From Pseudemcibacter aquimaris (GTDB taxonomy: Bacteria; Pseudomonadota; Alphaproteobacteria; Sphingomonadales; Emcibacteraceae): a stretch of 64,000 nucleotides of DNA. The notes under the pieces were generated by a model. It saw only the letters and a list, made by a program, of their open reading frames with translations. It did not search any database and was not told the DNA's origin. This document shows, piece after piece, positions 1 to 8,712 of the stretch. Numbering within the stretch: the stretch's first letter is position 1; each line of letters begins with the position of its first letter. A program made the position numbers and the translations under genes. The stretch is from the NCBI RefSeq assembly GCF_028869115.1, contig NZ_CP079800.1:1984001-2048000 (forward strand), written 5' to 3'.

Positions 1-891
1 TACGATGAAACCAGTAATGGGAAAATTTATGAATATGAAGAGATTGCCAGCGAATATTATAAGAAATACTTCAAAATTTTAGACAAATCTAAAACGCCAA
101 AAGATGAAACATACTTTGATCATTATATAGAACTTATCAACACCGAAATGGCACTTCATGGGATATGGTACAAAAATAAATATCTAAACAATTTATTATC
201 CATGGCATCAAAAAGTAATATTCCAGTTTTGAAAAAAGCAGAAATTGAGGTCTTTGTAGCAAATCAACGTTATCTGAAAGACGACAAAGCAAAAGCACTT
301 AAAATTTTTATTTCAGCACTAAACAAACTTGAAACCATTGAAAACACGAATAAATTAACCCTTGCAAATGCCTATCTCGGTAAAGCGCTCATTCATTTCG
401 ACAATAAAAACTACAAGGATGCTGAGGTAGGTTTTCAATTAGCCCTCAAAAATTATGAAGAATTAGAAACAATAGATAAAAACATCCTCGCAAATTCCCA
501 TAAAAACTTAGCGAGATTATATGTAGAAACAGGTAAATATGATTTGGCTGCATCACACGGCGAACAGGTTACAAAATTTGCTAACAATCCAAAAGAAATG
601 TTTCTACCGATTGTAAGGAAAGAACCACTATATCCCTCGACCGCAAGGCGTCACGGTGCCGGCGGTTATGTTGTTATCAAATTGACGATTGATACCGAAG
701 GAAAGACAAAAAACATCACAGTGGTGGAATCATCTTCCTCAGTGTTTGAAGAAAATGCAATAAAAGCTGTCGAAGGATTTCGATATATCCCGCAGTCCGA
801 AAATGGCACGAGAATTGAAGTACCAAATGTAATGGCCGTATTGCAATTTGGAATAGCCAGTAGAAAATATATGTACATGAAAGCAATGTGA
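1..891 (+). CDS. TPR protein with TonB-like C-terminal domain (5' end outside window)
   Basis: The reading frame is open from base 1 with no stop, so the gene starts upstream of the window; the ATG at 148 is internal. The visible part is rich in helical TPR-like repeats (paired A/Y/L positions, e.g. LANAYLGKALIHF and LANSHKNLARLYVETGKYD). It ends in a TonB C-terminal-like fold: an EPLYPSTARRHG segment, then VIKLTIDTEGKTKN, then FEENAIKAVEGFRYIP. In TonB this domain contacts the TonB box of outer-membrane receptors. Here it sits behind TPRs rather than a TM anchor plus Pro-rich linker, and no exbB/exbD is nearby, so energy transduction is doubtful. It is the first of three similar adjacent genes; its stop is one base from the next start, implying co-transcription. 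Function unknown; a periplasmic scaffold role is inference. Confidence 0.8.
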   Translation, partial: YDETSNGKIYEYEEIASEYYKKYFKILDKSKTPKDETYFDHYIELINTEMALHGIWYKNKYLNNLLSMASKSNIPVLKKAEIEVFVANQRYLKDDKAKALKIFISALNKLETIENTNKLTLANAYLGKALIHFDNKNYKDAEVGFQLALKNYEELETIDKNILANSHKNLARLYVETGKYDLAASHGEQVTKFANNPKEMFLPIVRKEPLYPSTARRHGAGGYVVIKLTIDTEGKTKNITVVESSSSVFEENAIKAVEGFRYIPQSENGTRIEVPNVMAVLQFGIASRKYMYMKAM

Positions 892-892
892 T

Positions 893-2020
893 ATGATCAG
901 AATTTTATCACTACTTGTCATTTTTATTTCTCCCGTCTATGCCGAACAGGCAGCGGATATGACAGATTTACAAAAAATCGAAGCTGCTTTTTCGGAATAT
1001 TCACATCTTAGCCAGTCAACTAAAGATGTTGATGCCATTATAAAGGCTGCCCAAAAAGTTTATGATTTATCATTGCCATATTACGGAAAAAACAATCCCA
1101 ACACGGCAGCAAGTATTGTGAACCTCGCCACTATATATGCATATAAAAGCAAGGATGACACACACCCTGACCTACGATTAAAAGCATGGGAATTATACGA
1201 ACAATACCTAGAAATCATAGACAAAATAAAAGCGAAAAAAGACAAAGATTATATATATTTTTACCTAAATTATCTGGAATCACTCTCCCTTGAATCTAAC
1301 CAACAAAGAGCCACCCTTCACGCGAAAAATATTCATAACGCAAGCCAGAAACTGGATTATTCAGATGCAGAACATGGTGACATCCAGTTTTCAATTGCTA
1401 TGGCACTTTATAACAATCGCGATTTTAACGATGCTCATAATTATTTCAAACGGGCCAATAAGCATTACCTTAATGCACATGGGCCAGATCATTTCAAAGT
1501 AGGGAAAAGCTATTTCTGGATGGCAAAGCGTGAAATGACAAAACGCAGACAAAAATCAGCCGAAAGAAATTTACTCGCCGCACTTGATGTCTTTGACAAA
1601 AACCCTGAACAAGGGGCCTCATTAAAACAAAACACTCATGCTTTTCTTGTGGCCCTCTATGAATCAATGGGTAAATCAGATGCAGCAACTTTACATTGTC
1701 AAGCAATCGCCATCGAAAGACCAAAGGATTTCGATCAATTCATCACACCACTTTACCGAATTAATCCAAAATTCCCACCTATCGGCCCAAGACAAGCAAG
1801 CCGCTTACAAAAAGAGCCAATCGAAGTATTGCTTCAATTTGATGTCGATAAAAATGGCAGAACCAGTAACATCAAAGTCATTGATAGCGATAACGTCAAA
1901 TTTAACAGACCATCCATTCAAGCCGCCAGATCATATAGATACGCCCCAAGCGTCAAAGACGGTGAACTAATCGAAACAATTGGCGCAAAACTAAATTTCG
2001 TTTATGGAGTTTCACAGTAG
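893..2020 (+). CDS. Exported TPR protein with TonB-like C-terminal domain
   Basis: This 375-aa protein starts with a short signal peptide (MIRILSLLVIFISPVYAEQ, predicted cleavage after YAE or near it). About 250 residues of TPR-like helices follow. The C-terminal TonB-like domain is recognisable from FPPIGPRQASRLQKEP, LLQFDVDKNGRTSNIKV and SIQAARSYRYAP. The architecture matches the genes on both sides, so this is the middle member of a tandem triplet. The ATG follows the upstream stop by one base and its own stop abuts the next ATG, so translation is probably coupled. There is no transmembrane anchor after the signal peptide, so it should be soluble in the periplasm. Export and domain content are supported by sequence; a link to TonB-dependent uptake is only suggested by the fold. 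Confidence 0.85.
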   Translation: MIRILSLLVIFISPVYAEQAADMTDLQKIEAAFSEYSHLSQSTKDVDAIIKAAQKVYDLSLPYYGKNNPNTAASIVNLATIYAYKSKDDTHPDLRLKAWELYEQYLEIIDKIKAKKDKDYIYFYLNYLESLSLESNQQRATLHAKNIHNASQKLDYSDAEHGDIQFSIAMALYNNRDFNDAHNYFKRANKHYLNAHGPDHFKVGKSYFWMAKREMTKRRQKSAERNLLAALDVFDKNPEQGASLKQNTHAFLVALYESMGKSDAATLHCQAIAIERPKDFDQFITPLYRINPKFPPIGPRQASRLQKEPIEVLLQFDVDKNGRTSNIKVIDSDNVKFNRPSIQAARSYRYAPSVKDGELIETIGAKLNFVYGVSQ

Positions 2021-3144
2021 ATGATTAAAAAATCATATATCTTTCTTATATTCATAATATTTAATTTTTCTGTTTTTGCCGAAGAAAATGAAAAGCCAAT
2101 ATTTGTAAAACTGTATGAAGAAACGAATGAAGTATTTGAAAACCCTGAAGGCATTGAAGGCCTCCATGAAATGCACGTTAGAGTGCATGAGGCATCATCA
2201 AATATTAGAAAGAAATACGACAAAAGAAATCTTGAAACACTTCTTAAATATGCTCAGTTAACCTAGCAGATTTAAACGACATAAAAGGCAAAACTGATAA
2301 CAATAAAAACGAACGCAAGGCCTTCGATTTATATGAAGAATATTTCGAAACCCTGTACAAGCTATCTCCGCAAATAGAAGAACAATATTTATTCCAATAT
2401 TTATTGTTTATAAATGCTGGGTTTAATTCTCTCAAAATTAAAAACAACAGCATTTATGTAAACAACTTGCAAGAAATTATAAAACAAGTTTACGATGAAG
2501 AGAGAATTAGGTCAGAATTATATTATGTAATTAGTAGAAAGCTTTATGGGATATTAGCTAAAGATCAGGATAAAACTCCGTATACAATTTCTTGGGAGCT
2601 ATATGATAAACTATTTACTGAAGACAAACCTAATTTGGGCATAATGTTTATGTCGATGGCATTCATAAGCGAAAGAAGAAACAACAAAGCTGCTACTATC
2701 AAGTTTTTTAATTCCGCGATTGAAATTTTAGATAAAAACCTTAACACTAAAGATATAGAACTTCTTTTACTAGCCCACGAATCCCTCATAAATATTTATA
2801 GCAAAGATGGAAAAACGGATAAAGCAACACCACACCTCGTTGCATATGCTAAAAAAAGACCAGAAGGTTTTGGTGACCCTAAAAGAGCTTTATACGCTGA
2901 ATTCCCTATCCTCCCTTCAAATGTAAAAGGACGTGGAAAATCGCATCACGCGTCAGTGAGGTTTGATGTGGATAAAAATGGTTTTACAACAAATATTACG
3001 CCACTTACTACAATCAATATTGAACTTGCTGACGCACTTGCAGAGGCAATAAAAAAATCCCGATACGCCCCTGCAATTAAAGATGGTCAACCAGTTCCGA
3101 TGTATAGATTAAAAGAATCCATAACAATCTTCACAGAGCGTTAG
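2021..3144 (+). pseudogene. Third TPR/TonB-like paralogue, interrupted by a 1-nt frameshift
   Basis: The 5' part (2021-2266) encodes a signal peptide (MIKKSYIFLIFIIFNFSVFA) and early TPR helices, then hits a TAG at 2264. Shifting to the -1 frame at about base 2260 continues without a stop to 3144. The continuation reads NLADLNDIKGK, then ERKAFDLYEEYFETL, which matches the neighbour's LKAWELYEQYLEII. The C-terminus keeps the TonB-like features VRFDVDKNGFTTNI and AIKKSRYAPAIKDG. Restoring one base gives 374 aa, against 375 for the adjacent paralogue, which points to a single deletion in TTAAC (TTAAAC expected). No slippery heptamer is visible, so programmed frameshifting is unlikely. A sequencing or assembly error cannot be excluded; if so, this is an intact exported protein. 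It abuts the upstream stop (TAGATG). Confidence 0.75.
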
Positions 3145-3176
3145 CTTTTCATTCTTCAAATTTTATTTCGATTATC

Positions 3177-3947
3177 CTAAATCAACCCAGCAAGCGGTGA
3201 TGATGGGTCGGCGTATAGTTTCTTTGGCATACGTCCTGATAGATACGCGTCACGTCCCGCTTTAACGGCGTTGTTCATGGCGCGGGCCATGCGTACCGGG
3301 TCTTTGGCTTCTGCGATGGCGGTGTTCATTAGAACGGCGTCACAACCGAGTTCCATGGCTTGGGCGGCCTCGCTTGCGGTGCCAACGCCAGCATCAACGA
3401 GTACTGGTACATTTGCCTGTTCCACGATAATGCGGATGCCCACCGGGTTTTGGATACCAAGGCCGGAACCAATTGGTGCGCCCAGCGGCATAATCGCGCA
3501 GCAGCCGATGTCTTCTAATATTTTGGCCTGGATCGGGTCATCGTTACAATAAACCATGACTTGGAAGCCCTCAGCGATAAGCGTTTTCGCGGCTTCTACG
3601 GTTTCCGGCATGTTCGGGTATAATGTTTTTTGATCGCCAAGGACCTCAAGCTTCACAAGATCCCATCCGCCGGCTTCGCGTGCAAGGCGCAGTGTGCGCA
3701 CCGCATCATCACCGGTAAAACATCCGGCCGTATTCGGCAGGTATGTATATTTCTTTGGATCAAGATAATCCACAAGCATTGGTTCGCCCGGGTTCGCGAT
3801 ATTAACACGGCGCACAGCGACCGTGACGATTTCCGCGCCGGATGCCTCGACCGCGAGTTTTGTTTCCTCGAAATCTTTATATTTGCCCGTACCAACGATA
3901 AGGCGGGAATTATATTCTTTTCCCGCGATCTTTAATGTGTCGCTCAT
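3177..3947 (-). CDS. thiG: Thiazole synthase ThiG
   Basis: ThiG condenses 1-deoxy-D-xylulose 5-phosphate, dehydroglycine and the sulfur carried by ThiS thiocarboxylate to build the thiazole phosphate of thiamine, in the cytoplasm. The 256-aa length and whole sequence fit the family. Diagnostic segments are [20 protein letters not shown] near the N-terminus, TVAVRRVN, and [11 protein letters not shown], with K99 as the expected Schiff-base lysine. The TIM-barrel phosphate-binding glycines ([19 protein letters not shown]) are also present. It lies directly downstream of thiS on the same strand with 31 bases between them. No thiO/thiH, thiE or TPP riboswitch is seen next to the pair, so the remaining thiamine genes must lie elsewhere. 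Confidence 0.97.
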   Translation of the reverse strand: MSDTLKIAGKEYNSRLIVGTGKYKDFEETKLAVEASGAEIVTVAVRRVNIANPGEPMLVDYLDPKKYTYLPNTAGCFTGDDAVRTLRLAREAGGWDLVKLEVLGDQKTLYPNMPETVEAAKTLIAEGFQVMVYCNDDPIQAKILEDIGCCAIMPLGAPIGSGLGIQNPVGIRIIVEQANVPVLVDAGVGTASEAAQAMELGCDAVLMNTAIAEAKDPVRMARAMNNAVKAGRDAYLSGRMPKKLYADPSSPLAGLI

Positions 3948-3978
3948 GTTATCTAAATCCGTCTATTTAAGTTATTCT

Positions 3979-4182
3979 TCAACCGCCGCCAATGAAATGT
4001 ACAATTTCAAGGTTATCACCATCACCGACCGTTACATCGGCAAAAGTGGTTTTGGGGACGATTTCGCGGTTGTGTTCAATCGCCACCTTTTCATGATCAA
4101 TTTCAAACTTGCCCAGTAAATCAATCAGCGGTAATGCCTCATCCATGCTGTGCGTGTCGCCGTTAATGGTCACATTTATCAT
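3979..4182 (-). CDS. thiS: Sulfur carrier protein ThiS
   Basis: This is a 67-aa ubiquitin-like (beta-grasp) protein starting MINVTINGDTHSMDEALPL and ending in the essential di-glycine tail (HFIGGG). The C-terminal glycine is adenylated by ThiF and converted to a thiocarboxylate that donates sulfur to ThiG. Length, the start MINVTING and the terminal GG are all typical. It is the first gene of a two-gene minus-strand operon with thiG. The 79 bases upstream, shared with divergent aroQ, are too short for and do not resemble a TPP riboswitch. Confidence 0.95.
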   Translation of the reverse strand: MINVTINGDTHSMDEALPLIDLLGKFEIDHEKVAIEHNREIVPKTTFADVTVGDGDNLEIVHFIGGG

Positions 4183-4261
4183 TATTAATGCCTTTAACTG
4201 TTTTCAAATCATAATTTAAGTATTATATACATACCTAATGATAATAAGTCAGCAGGGAAAT

Positions 4262-4699
4262 ATGACAAAATCAATATTGGTGATTAATGGTCCCAATTTA
4301 AATTTGTTGGGGACGCGGGAACCGGAAATATATGGTGCAGAGACACTTGACGACATTAAAGACAAAATGTCGGCCAAGGCATCATCGCTTGACCTTACTA
4401 TTGATTTTCGTCAATCCAACACCGAAGGTGAAATCGTTAACTGGATACAGGAAGCACGTGACGCACATGACGCCATCGTCATTAATGCGGGCGCCCTTAC
4501 CCACACATCGGTTGCAATTATGGATGCCCTGCTTGCCGTTGACACGCCCTGTGTCGAGGTACATTTATCAAATATTTTCAAACGCGAAGAATTCCGTCAT
4601 CATTCCTTTATCTCGCCGGCGGCGGTTGGTATGATTACCGGGTTCGGTTCCGTTGGTTATTTAATGGCGGTTGACGCCGTTTCTGATATACTCTCGTAA
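4262..4699 (+). CDS. aroQ: 3-dehydroquinate dehydratase, type II
   Basis: The protein is a type II dehydroquinase, catalysing the third step of the shikimate pathway (3-dehydroquinate to 3-dehydroshikimate). Family signatures are ILVINGPNLNLLGTREPEIYG, with Arg19 and catalytic Tyr24, NTEGEIVNWIQEA, INAGALTHTSVAIMDAL and VEVHLSNIFKREEFRHHS with the catalytic His. An ATG at 4238 would add eight residues (MIISQQGN). I prefer the ATG at 4262 because it is preceded by an AGGGA ribosome site and gives the usual family N-terminus; length is then 145 aa. It is followed by accB-accC, the common alphaproteobacterial order. Confidence 0.95.
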   Translation: MTKSILVINGPNLNLLGTREPEIYGAETLDDIKDKMSAKASSLDLTIDFRQSNTEGEIVNWIQEARDAHDAIVINAGALTHTSVAIMDALLAVDTPCVEVHLSNIFKREEFRHHSFISPAAVGMITGFGSVGYLMAVDAVSDILS

Positions 4700-4735
4700 A
4701 CACAATCAAGTTCATAGTTAAAAGGATTATTAATA

Positions 4736-5206
4736 ATGGCAAAAATGCAAGTGGACACAAAGTTAATTCGTGAACTCGCTGAAATGCTGAATGACACTGA
4801 TCTTTCTGAAATCGAAGTGGAAGATGGGGAAAGAAAAATCAAATTATCACGTGGCGGTTCCGTTGTATCCGTTGCTGCCCCTGCGCCAATTGCAGCGGCC
4901 CCAGCACCTGCAGCAGCACCAGCTGCCGCAGAAGCACCAGCAGCCGCGGCAGATACGCCAGCAGAAGATCATCCTGGTACGATTTTCTCGCCGATGGTGG
5001 GAACAATTTATACATCACCTGATCCAACAGCGGACGAATTTATCAAGGTTGGTGATACAGTTTCAGCAGGTCAAACAATCCTGATCGTAGAAGCAATGAA
5101 AGTGATGAACCAAATCCACGCTGCAAAAGCGGGTACGGTTAAAGCAATCCTTGTTTCAAACGAACAGCCGGTTGAATACGGCGAACCACTCGTCATCATC
5201 GAATAA
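4736..5206 (+). CDS. accB: Biotin carboxyl carrier protein of acetyl-CoA carboxylase
   Basis: AccB carries the biotin that shuttles CO2 from biotin carboxylase to the carboxyltransferase in the first committed step of fatty acid synthesis. The 156-aa protein has the expected parts: an N-terminal helical region (residues 1-40), an Ala/Pro-rich flexible linker (about 45-78), and a biotinyl domain (about 80-156). The biotinylation motif is EAMKVMN, with K122 the modified lysine. The thumb-like segment [17 protein letters not shown] is also visible. It lies 11 bases upstream of accC, so the two are co-translated subunits of one complex. Confidence 0.97.
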   Translation: MAKMQVDTKLIRELAEMLNDTDLSEIEVEDGERKIKLSRGGSVVSVAAPAPIAAAPAPAAAPAAAEAPAAAADTPAEDHPGTIFSPMVGTIYTSPDPTADEFIKVGDTVSAGQTILIVEAMKVMNQIHAAKAGTVKAILVSNEQPVEYGEPLVIIE

Positions 5207-5217
5207 CGGGGACGTCC

Positions 5218-6570
5218 ATGATTGAAAAAGTCCTTATTGCCAACCGCGGCGAGATTGCCCTACGTATCCATCGTGCCTGTCACGAAATGGGCATTAAAAC
5301 CGTGGCTGTTCATTCAACGGCTGATGAAAAAGCAATGCATGTGCGCCTTGCGGACGAAAGTGTCTGTATCGGCCCACCAGCATCCGTTGACAGTTATCTA
5401 AATATCCCTGCGATTATGTCTGCCGCGGAAATCACCGGCGCGGATGCGATCCACCCGGGTTATGGCTTCCTTTCCGAAAATGCAAAATTCGCAGAAATCG
5501 TTGAAAAATACGGCATTAAATTTATCGGCCCAACTGCAGATCATATCAACCTGATGGGTGATAAAATTTCCGCGAAAGAAGCCGTAAAAAATGCTGGTAT
5601 TCCGGTTGTTCCGGGTTCCGAAGGTGAAATTAACACCTACGAAGACGCAGCACCAATTGCCGCTGACATGGGTTACCCTGTGATCGTTAAGGCAGCAGCT
5701 GGCGGCGGCGGTCGGGGAATGAAGATCGTTCAAAGCGCAGATGAGCTGGAAGTTGCAGTAACAAGCTGTCAACGCGAAGCAGAAGCAGCATTTGGTGACG
5801 GAACGGTTTATCTTGAAAAATTCCTGACAACACCACGTCACATTGAAATTCAAATTCTTGCTGATACCCACGGAAACGTGGTGCATCTTGGTGAACGTGA
5901 TTGTTCGCTTCAACGTCGTCACCAAAAAGTTCTTGAAGAAAGCCCATCACCGGCGCTTAATTCAAAACAGCGTGATGAAATCGGTGAAATTTGCCGTAAA
6001 GCGGTTGAAACACTTGGTTATCGTGGTGCGGGCACCATTGAATTCCTTTATGAAAATGGCGAATTTTATTTCATTGAAATGAATACCCGTCTTCAAGTGG
6101 AACATCCGGTTACGGAAATGATCACTGGTATTGATCTTGTGAAAGAACAAATCAGGGTTGCCGACGGGCTTGAGCTTAAACACAAGCAGGATGATGTTAA
6201 GTTCTCTGGTCATGCCATTGAATGCCGCATTAACGCCGAAGATCCGTTTACATTTATGCCATCCCCTGGCCAGGTAAAAGATTACCATACACCGGGTGGT
6301 CTTGATGTGCGTGTGGATAGCGGCCTTTACGCCCGTTACCACATTCCACCACATTACGACAGCATGATCGCGAAATTGATCGTTCATGGTAAAACACGTA
6401 ATGAATGTTTGATGCGTCTGCGTCGTTCACTGGAAGAATATGTGATTGACGGCATTAAAACCACAATTCCGCTTCATCAAAAGCTTATCCGCGAAGATGA
6501 TTTCATCAATGGTGATTATAACATTCACTGGCTTGAAAAATATCTGGATAGCTTAACTGAGACAAGCTAA
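5218..6570 (+). CDS. accC: Acetyl-CoA carboxylase, biotin carboxylase subunit
   Basis: AccC uses ATP and bicarbonate to carboxylate biotin on AccB. The 450-aa length matches the family. It contains the N-terminal biotin carboxylase fold ([20 protein letters not shown]), an ATP-grasp domain with the Gly-rich loop [12 protein letters not shown] near residues 160-171, and the active-site segment [16 protein letters not shown]. In that segment E287, N289 and R291 correspond to E. coli E288, N290 and R292. HIEIQILAD and [12 protein letters not shown] are also conserved. It directly follows accB and precedes aat by 24 bases; a strong AAGGAGG site before aat suggests the operon may extend into it. 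Confidence 0.98.
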   Translation: MIEKVLIANRGEIALRIHRACHEMGIKTVAVHSTADEKAMHVRLADESVCIGPPASVDSYLNIPAIMSAAEITGADAIHPGYGFLSENAKFAEIVEKYGIKFIGPTADHINLMGDKISAKEAVKNAGIPVVPGSEGEINTYEDAAPIAADMGYPVIVKAAAGGGGRGMKIVQSADELEVAVTSCQREAEAAFGDGTVYLEKFLTTPRHIEIQILADTHGNVVHLGERDCSLQRRHQKVLEESPSPALNSKQRDEIGEICRKAVETLGYRGAGTIEFLYENGEFYFIEMNTRLQVEHPVTEMITGIDLVKEQIRVADGLELKHKQDDVKFSGHAIECRINAEDPFTFMPSPGQVKDYHTPGGLDVRVDSGLYARYHIPPHYDSMIAKLIVHGKTRNECLMRLRRSLEEYVIDGIKTTIPLHQKLIREDDFINGDYNIHWLEKYLDSLTETS

Positions 6571-6594
6571 TACACTGAATTTAAGGAGGGGTAC

Positions 6595-7251
6595 ATGAAT
6601 ATATCTCCTGAGCTCCTCCTTAGTGCCTATATGCAGGGCATATTCCCCATGGCCGAAGGGCCCGATGCGGAAGAAGTATTCTGGGTTGATCCCGAAGAAC
6701 GCGGCATATTCCCGCTTGATGATTTCCATGTCCCCAAAAAACTTGCCCGCAAAATCCGCAAGAACCCATTTAAAGTCACCGTCAATAAAGCATTCCGTGA
6801 TGTAATGCGTCACTGTGCTATGCCGACACCGCATAAAGACCGTAAAAGCACATGGATCAACCGCACGATCCTTACCAAATATGCAGAACTTCATGATATG
6901 GGATATGCCCATTCCATTGAATGCTGGCTAGATGATGAACTGGTGGGCGGGTTATATGGTGTGTCGTTAAATGGCGCATTCTGCGGCGAAAGCATGTTTC
7001 ATAATGTCACGGACGCAAGCAAGATCGCGCTCGTTTACCTTGTGGTGCGGCTTAAGGTCGGTGGGTATAAATTGCTTGATACCCAATTTGTAACGGATCA
7101 TTTAAGCCAGTTTGGCGCCATAGAAATCCCGCGTATGGAATATCGCAGCAGATTAAAAGAAGCCTTATTGGTCGAGGATAGTGATTTTTATTCACTTTCT
7201 GAAGATGCGGATGGATCTACAATTCTGCAATCAGTGACCCAAACATCATAA
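6595..7251 (+). CDS. aat: Leucyl/phenylalanyl-tRNA--protein transferase
   Basis: Aat adds Leu or Phe from aminoacyl-tRNA to N-terminal Arg/Lys of proteins, creating ClpS/ClpAP degrons (bacterial N-end rule). The 218-aa sequence has the family landmarks [53 protein letters not shown] and [21 protein letters not shown]. The start has a near-perfect AAGGAGGGG ribosome site. It follows accC in the same direction. Its last 21 codons overlap the 3' end of the convergent DUF2155 gene by 64 bp; the overlapped tail lies beyond the conserved catalytic domain. Confidence 0.96.
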   Translation: MNISPELLLSAYMQGIFPMAEGPDAEEVFWVDPEERGIFPLDDFHVPKKLARKIRKNPFKVTVNKAFRDVMRHCAMPTPHKDRKSTWINRTILTKYAELHDMGYAHSIECWLDDELVGGLYGVSLNGAFCGESMFHNVTDASKIALVYLVVRLKVGGYKLLDTQFVTDHLSQFGAIEIPRMEYRSRLKEALLVEDSDFYSLSEDADGSTILQSVTQTS

Positions 7252-7574
7252 ACCGCATGTTCCAGCGATGATACAGCCGGACTTGATGCGAACATCCATC
7301 CTTTGAATACTTCGTTTGCTTCGCCGGAATGGCCAAGATCAACGATTTCAAGGAAAGCAACACTTTCCGGTGTTTCTTCCGGTGGATTGGAACTGCATGT
7401 GCGCATGGTAATTTCCATGGTGCCGAACTTCACTGTTTGGTCTTGCACCACTTCAATGGTTTCAAGTTTTGCAGTAATTTTATTAAGCGCGCCAAGGGTA
7501 ACAACGGGCACTTCCTGCGCCATCAATGACGCTGGGAATAATAGTAAAATAGTTAGGAATAATTTGCGTAACAT
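7188..7574 (-). CDS. Exported DUF2155-family protein
   Basis: This is a 128-aa protein with a clear signal peptide ([20 protein letters not shown]). The body carries the DUF2155 signature: an N-terminal [13 protein letters not shown] strand, [13 protein letters not shown], the [15 protein letters not shown] block, then [17 protein letters not shown] and YDVWVTDC at the end. The two conserved cysteines probably form a disulfide. The family is essentially alphaproteobacterial and uncharacterised; it is routinely found, as here, with mlaD and NDUFA12. The 3' end overlaps the aat 3' end by 64 bp in antisense; the residues encoded there follow the conserved VTDC. It is five bases downstream of mlaD, so probably co-transcribed. 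Confidence 0.92.
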   Translation of the reverse strand: MLRKLFLTILLLFPASLMAQEVPVVTLGALNKITAKLETIEVVQDQTVKFGTMEITMRTCSSNPPEETPESVAFLEIVDLGHSGEANEVFKGWMFASSPAVSSLEHAVYDVWVTDCRIVDPSASSESE

Positions 7575-7579
7575 GGGCG

Positions 7580-8029
7580 TTACTCTTCGTTATCGCCGCT
7601 GCCCGCAAATGTATTGATTAACCCAAGAAGGTCCACTGCCCCTTGTGTTTCATAAATGGTATCACCATCTTCAAGCATAATGTCTGACCCACCCGGATCA
7701 AGCACAAGATAATTACCACCAAGTAAACCTTCTGATGTGATTTTGGCGAATGTGTCTTCTGGTAGTTCAATAGATGAATCGATATTCATTTCAACGACCG
7801 CTTCATATGTATCCGCGTCAAGGTGGCTACCGACGATTGTGCCGACCTTAATACCGCTGATTTTTACTTCGCCGCCAGTGGCAAGGCCGTCAATTTTATC
7901 AAAGCTTGCGTAATATGTGCTGCCGTTTACACTGCCAACACCAGCATTACTAAACGCGAAAAAAAGAAACCCGCCGGTAATCGCAAGGACCGCAGCGCCC
8001 ATCATTGTTTCAACAAGGTTGTTTCTCAT
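7580..8029 (-). CDS. mlaD: MlaD-type phospholipid-transport protein (MCE domain)
   Basis: MlaD is the periplasmic, membrane-anchored MCE subunit of the MlaFEDB ABC complex, which moves phospholipids between inner and outer membrane. The 149-aa protein has one N-terminal TM segment (VETMMGAAVLAITGGFLFFA) and a single MCE domain. The MCE domain shows YYASFDKIDGLATGGEVKI, GIKVGTIVGSHL, and the characteristic SEGLLGGNYLVLDPGG. Length matches the short MlaD form. It sits in the NDUFA12 - mlaD - DUF2155 arrangement; mlaE and mlaF are not in this window, as is common in Alphaproteobacteria. Confidence 0.95.
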   Translation of the reverse strand: MRNNLVETMMGAAVLAITGGFLFFAFSNAGVGSVNGSTYYASFDKIDGLATGGEVKISGIKVGTIVGSHLDADTYEAVVEMNIDSSIELPEDTFAKITSEGLLGGNYLVLDPGGSDIMLEDGDTIYETQGAVDLLGLINTFAGSGDNEE

Positions 8030-8054
8030 TTATTCGCTCCTGATTTAACTTTGT

Positions 8055-8444
8055 TCAGCTGCCAGGTGTCCAGGCCTCATAATCGCCAGTTGTTCCCTTG
8101 CGCACGCCACCTTCTGAAAGGGCGCCACTTGGGGAATATGCACCGAGCGTACCAGTTTGGTTTGGCTTGTGCTCTTTTTCCCAGCTTTTAATCGTACGTG
8201 GTTTTTCAAGCGGTGTATAATCAACGATCTTATGAAGCCAAGCATGCCAATCTGGCTGAATGTTTGATGCTTCGATTTCACCAACGAAAATAACCCAGCG
8301 TTTTTTACCGTCTTTAGATGTGTAATATTCATTTCCATGCGCATCTTCGCCGACTTTTACACCTTTAAATTTTGTGTAAATCGTTGTGCCGATTGTTGCC
8401 ACATGCCACCAGCCGAAAACCCGTTTTATAATATTAACAAACAT
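8055..8444 (-). CDS. NADH:ubiquinone oxidoreductase accessory subunit, NDUFA12 family
   Basis: This protein resembles NDUFA12/B17.2, a supernumerary complex I subunit conserved between mitochondria and Alphaproteobacteria. Visible landmarks are IKRVFGWWHVATIGTTIYT, GVKVGEDAHGNEYYTSKDGK, KRWVIFVGEIEASNIQPDWH and WLHKIVDYTPLEK. It would be peripheral on the cytoplasmic arm of complex I. A longer frame begins at 8507, but I place the start at the ATG at 8444 (about 129 aa): an AGACAGG ribosome site lies six bases upstream and homologues begin near this point. It heads the minus-strand group with mlaD and DUF2155. Confidence 0.93.
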   Translation of the reverse strand: MFVNIIKRVFGWWHVATIGTTIYTKFKGVKVGEDAHGNEYYTSKDGKKRWVIFVGEIEASNIQPDWHAWLHKIVDYTPLEKPRTIKSWEKEHKPNQTGTLGAYSPSGALSEGGVRKGTTGDYEAWTPGS

Positions 8445-8665
8445 GATCATCCTGTCTAAAGTTAAATTGCTAACCCTTTCTATACCCCGAAGGGTCCAGA
8501 AGAACAACCATTAAAGCACTCAGCAAAGCCGATATTTCACATTTAACGGTAACATTGGCGGATAACAATGACCATAATATGGCATTTGGGCTGTTTCTTA
8601 TGCGTAAAGGCCTATTTTCATTATGAAAATGTGGAAATTCATCAAAATTCCGGCGACTCACCAAC

Positions 8666-8681
8666 ACACAACATATAGATT
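8666..8681 (+). promoter_or_regulatory. Candidate NrdR box 1 upstream of nrdJ
   Basis: ACACAACATATAGATT matches the published NrdR-box consensus (acaCwAtATaTwGtgt) at 13 of 16 positions by my count. NrdR is the ATP/dATP-sensing repressor of ribonucleotide reductase genes. It is about 165 bp before the nrdJ start and pairs with a second box exactly 31 bp downstream, the helical spacing typical of NrdR site pairs. Confidence 0.55.
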
Positions 8682-8696
8682 ATAACCACTCGTCAA

Positions 8697-8712
8697 CCAC
8701 AAAATATATTAA
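8697..8712 (+). promoter_or_regulatory. Candidate NrdR box 2 upstream of nrdJ
   Basis: CCACAAAATATATTAA matches the NrdR consensus at about 11 of 16 positions. On its own it would be weak in such AT-rich DNA. Its 31-bp phase with box 1 (three helical turns) and its place before a ribonucleotide reductase gene support it. Confidence 0.45.

Noticed and set aside
2250-2270. Programmed -1 frameshift site in the third TonB-like gene
   Set aside because: There is no X-XXY-YYZ slippery heptamer and no clear downstream stem-loop; a deletion or sequence error is simpler.
2404-3144. A separate 246-aa gene starting at ATG 2404
   Set aside because: The same frame is open upstream to about 2260 and matches the paralogue, so it is the 3' part of a frameshifted gene, not an independent one.
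4183-4261. TPP riboswitch before thiS
   Set aside because: The gap is only 79 bases, AT-rich, and lacks the conserved CUGAGA and ACCUGA segments.
5398-5925. 175-aa frame opposite accC
   Set aside because: It is an antisense shadow of accC without a ribosome site or recognisable domain.
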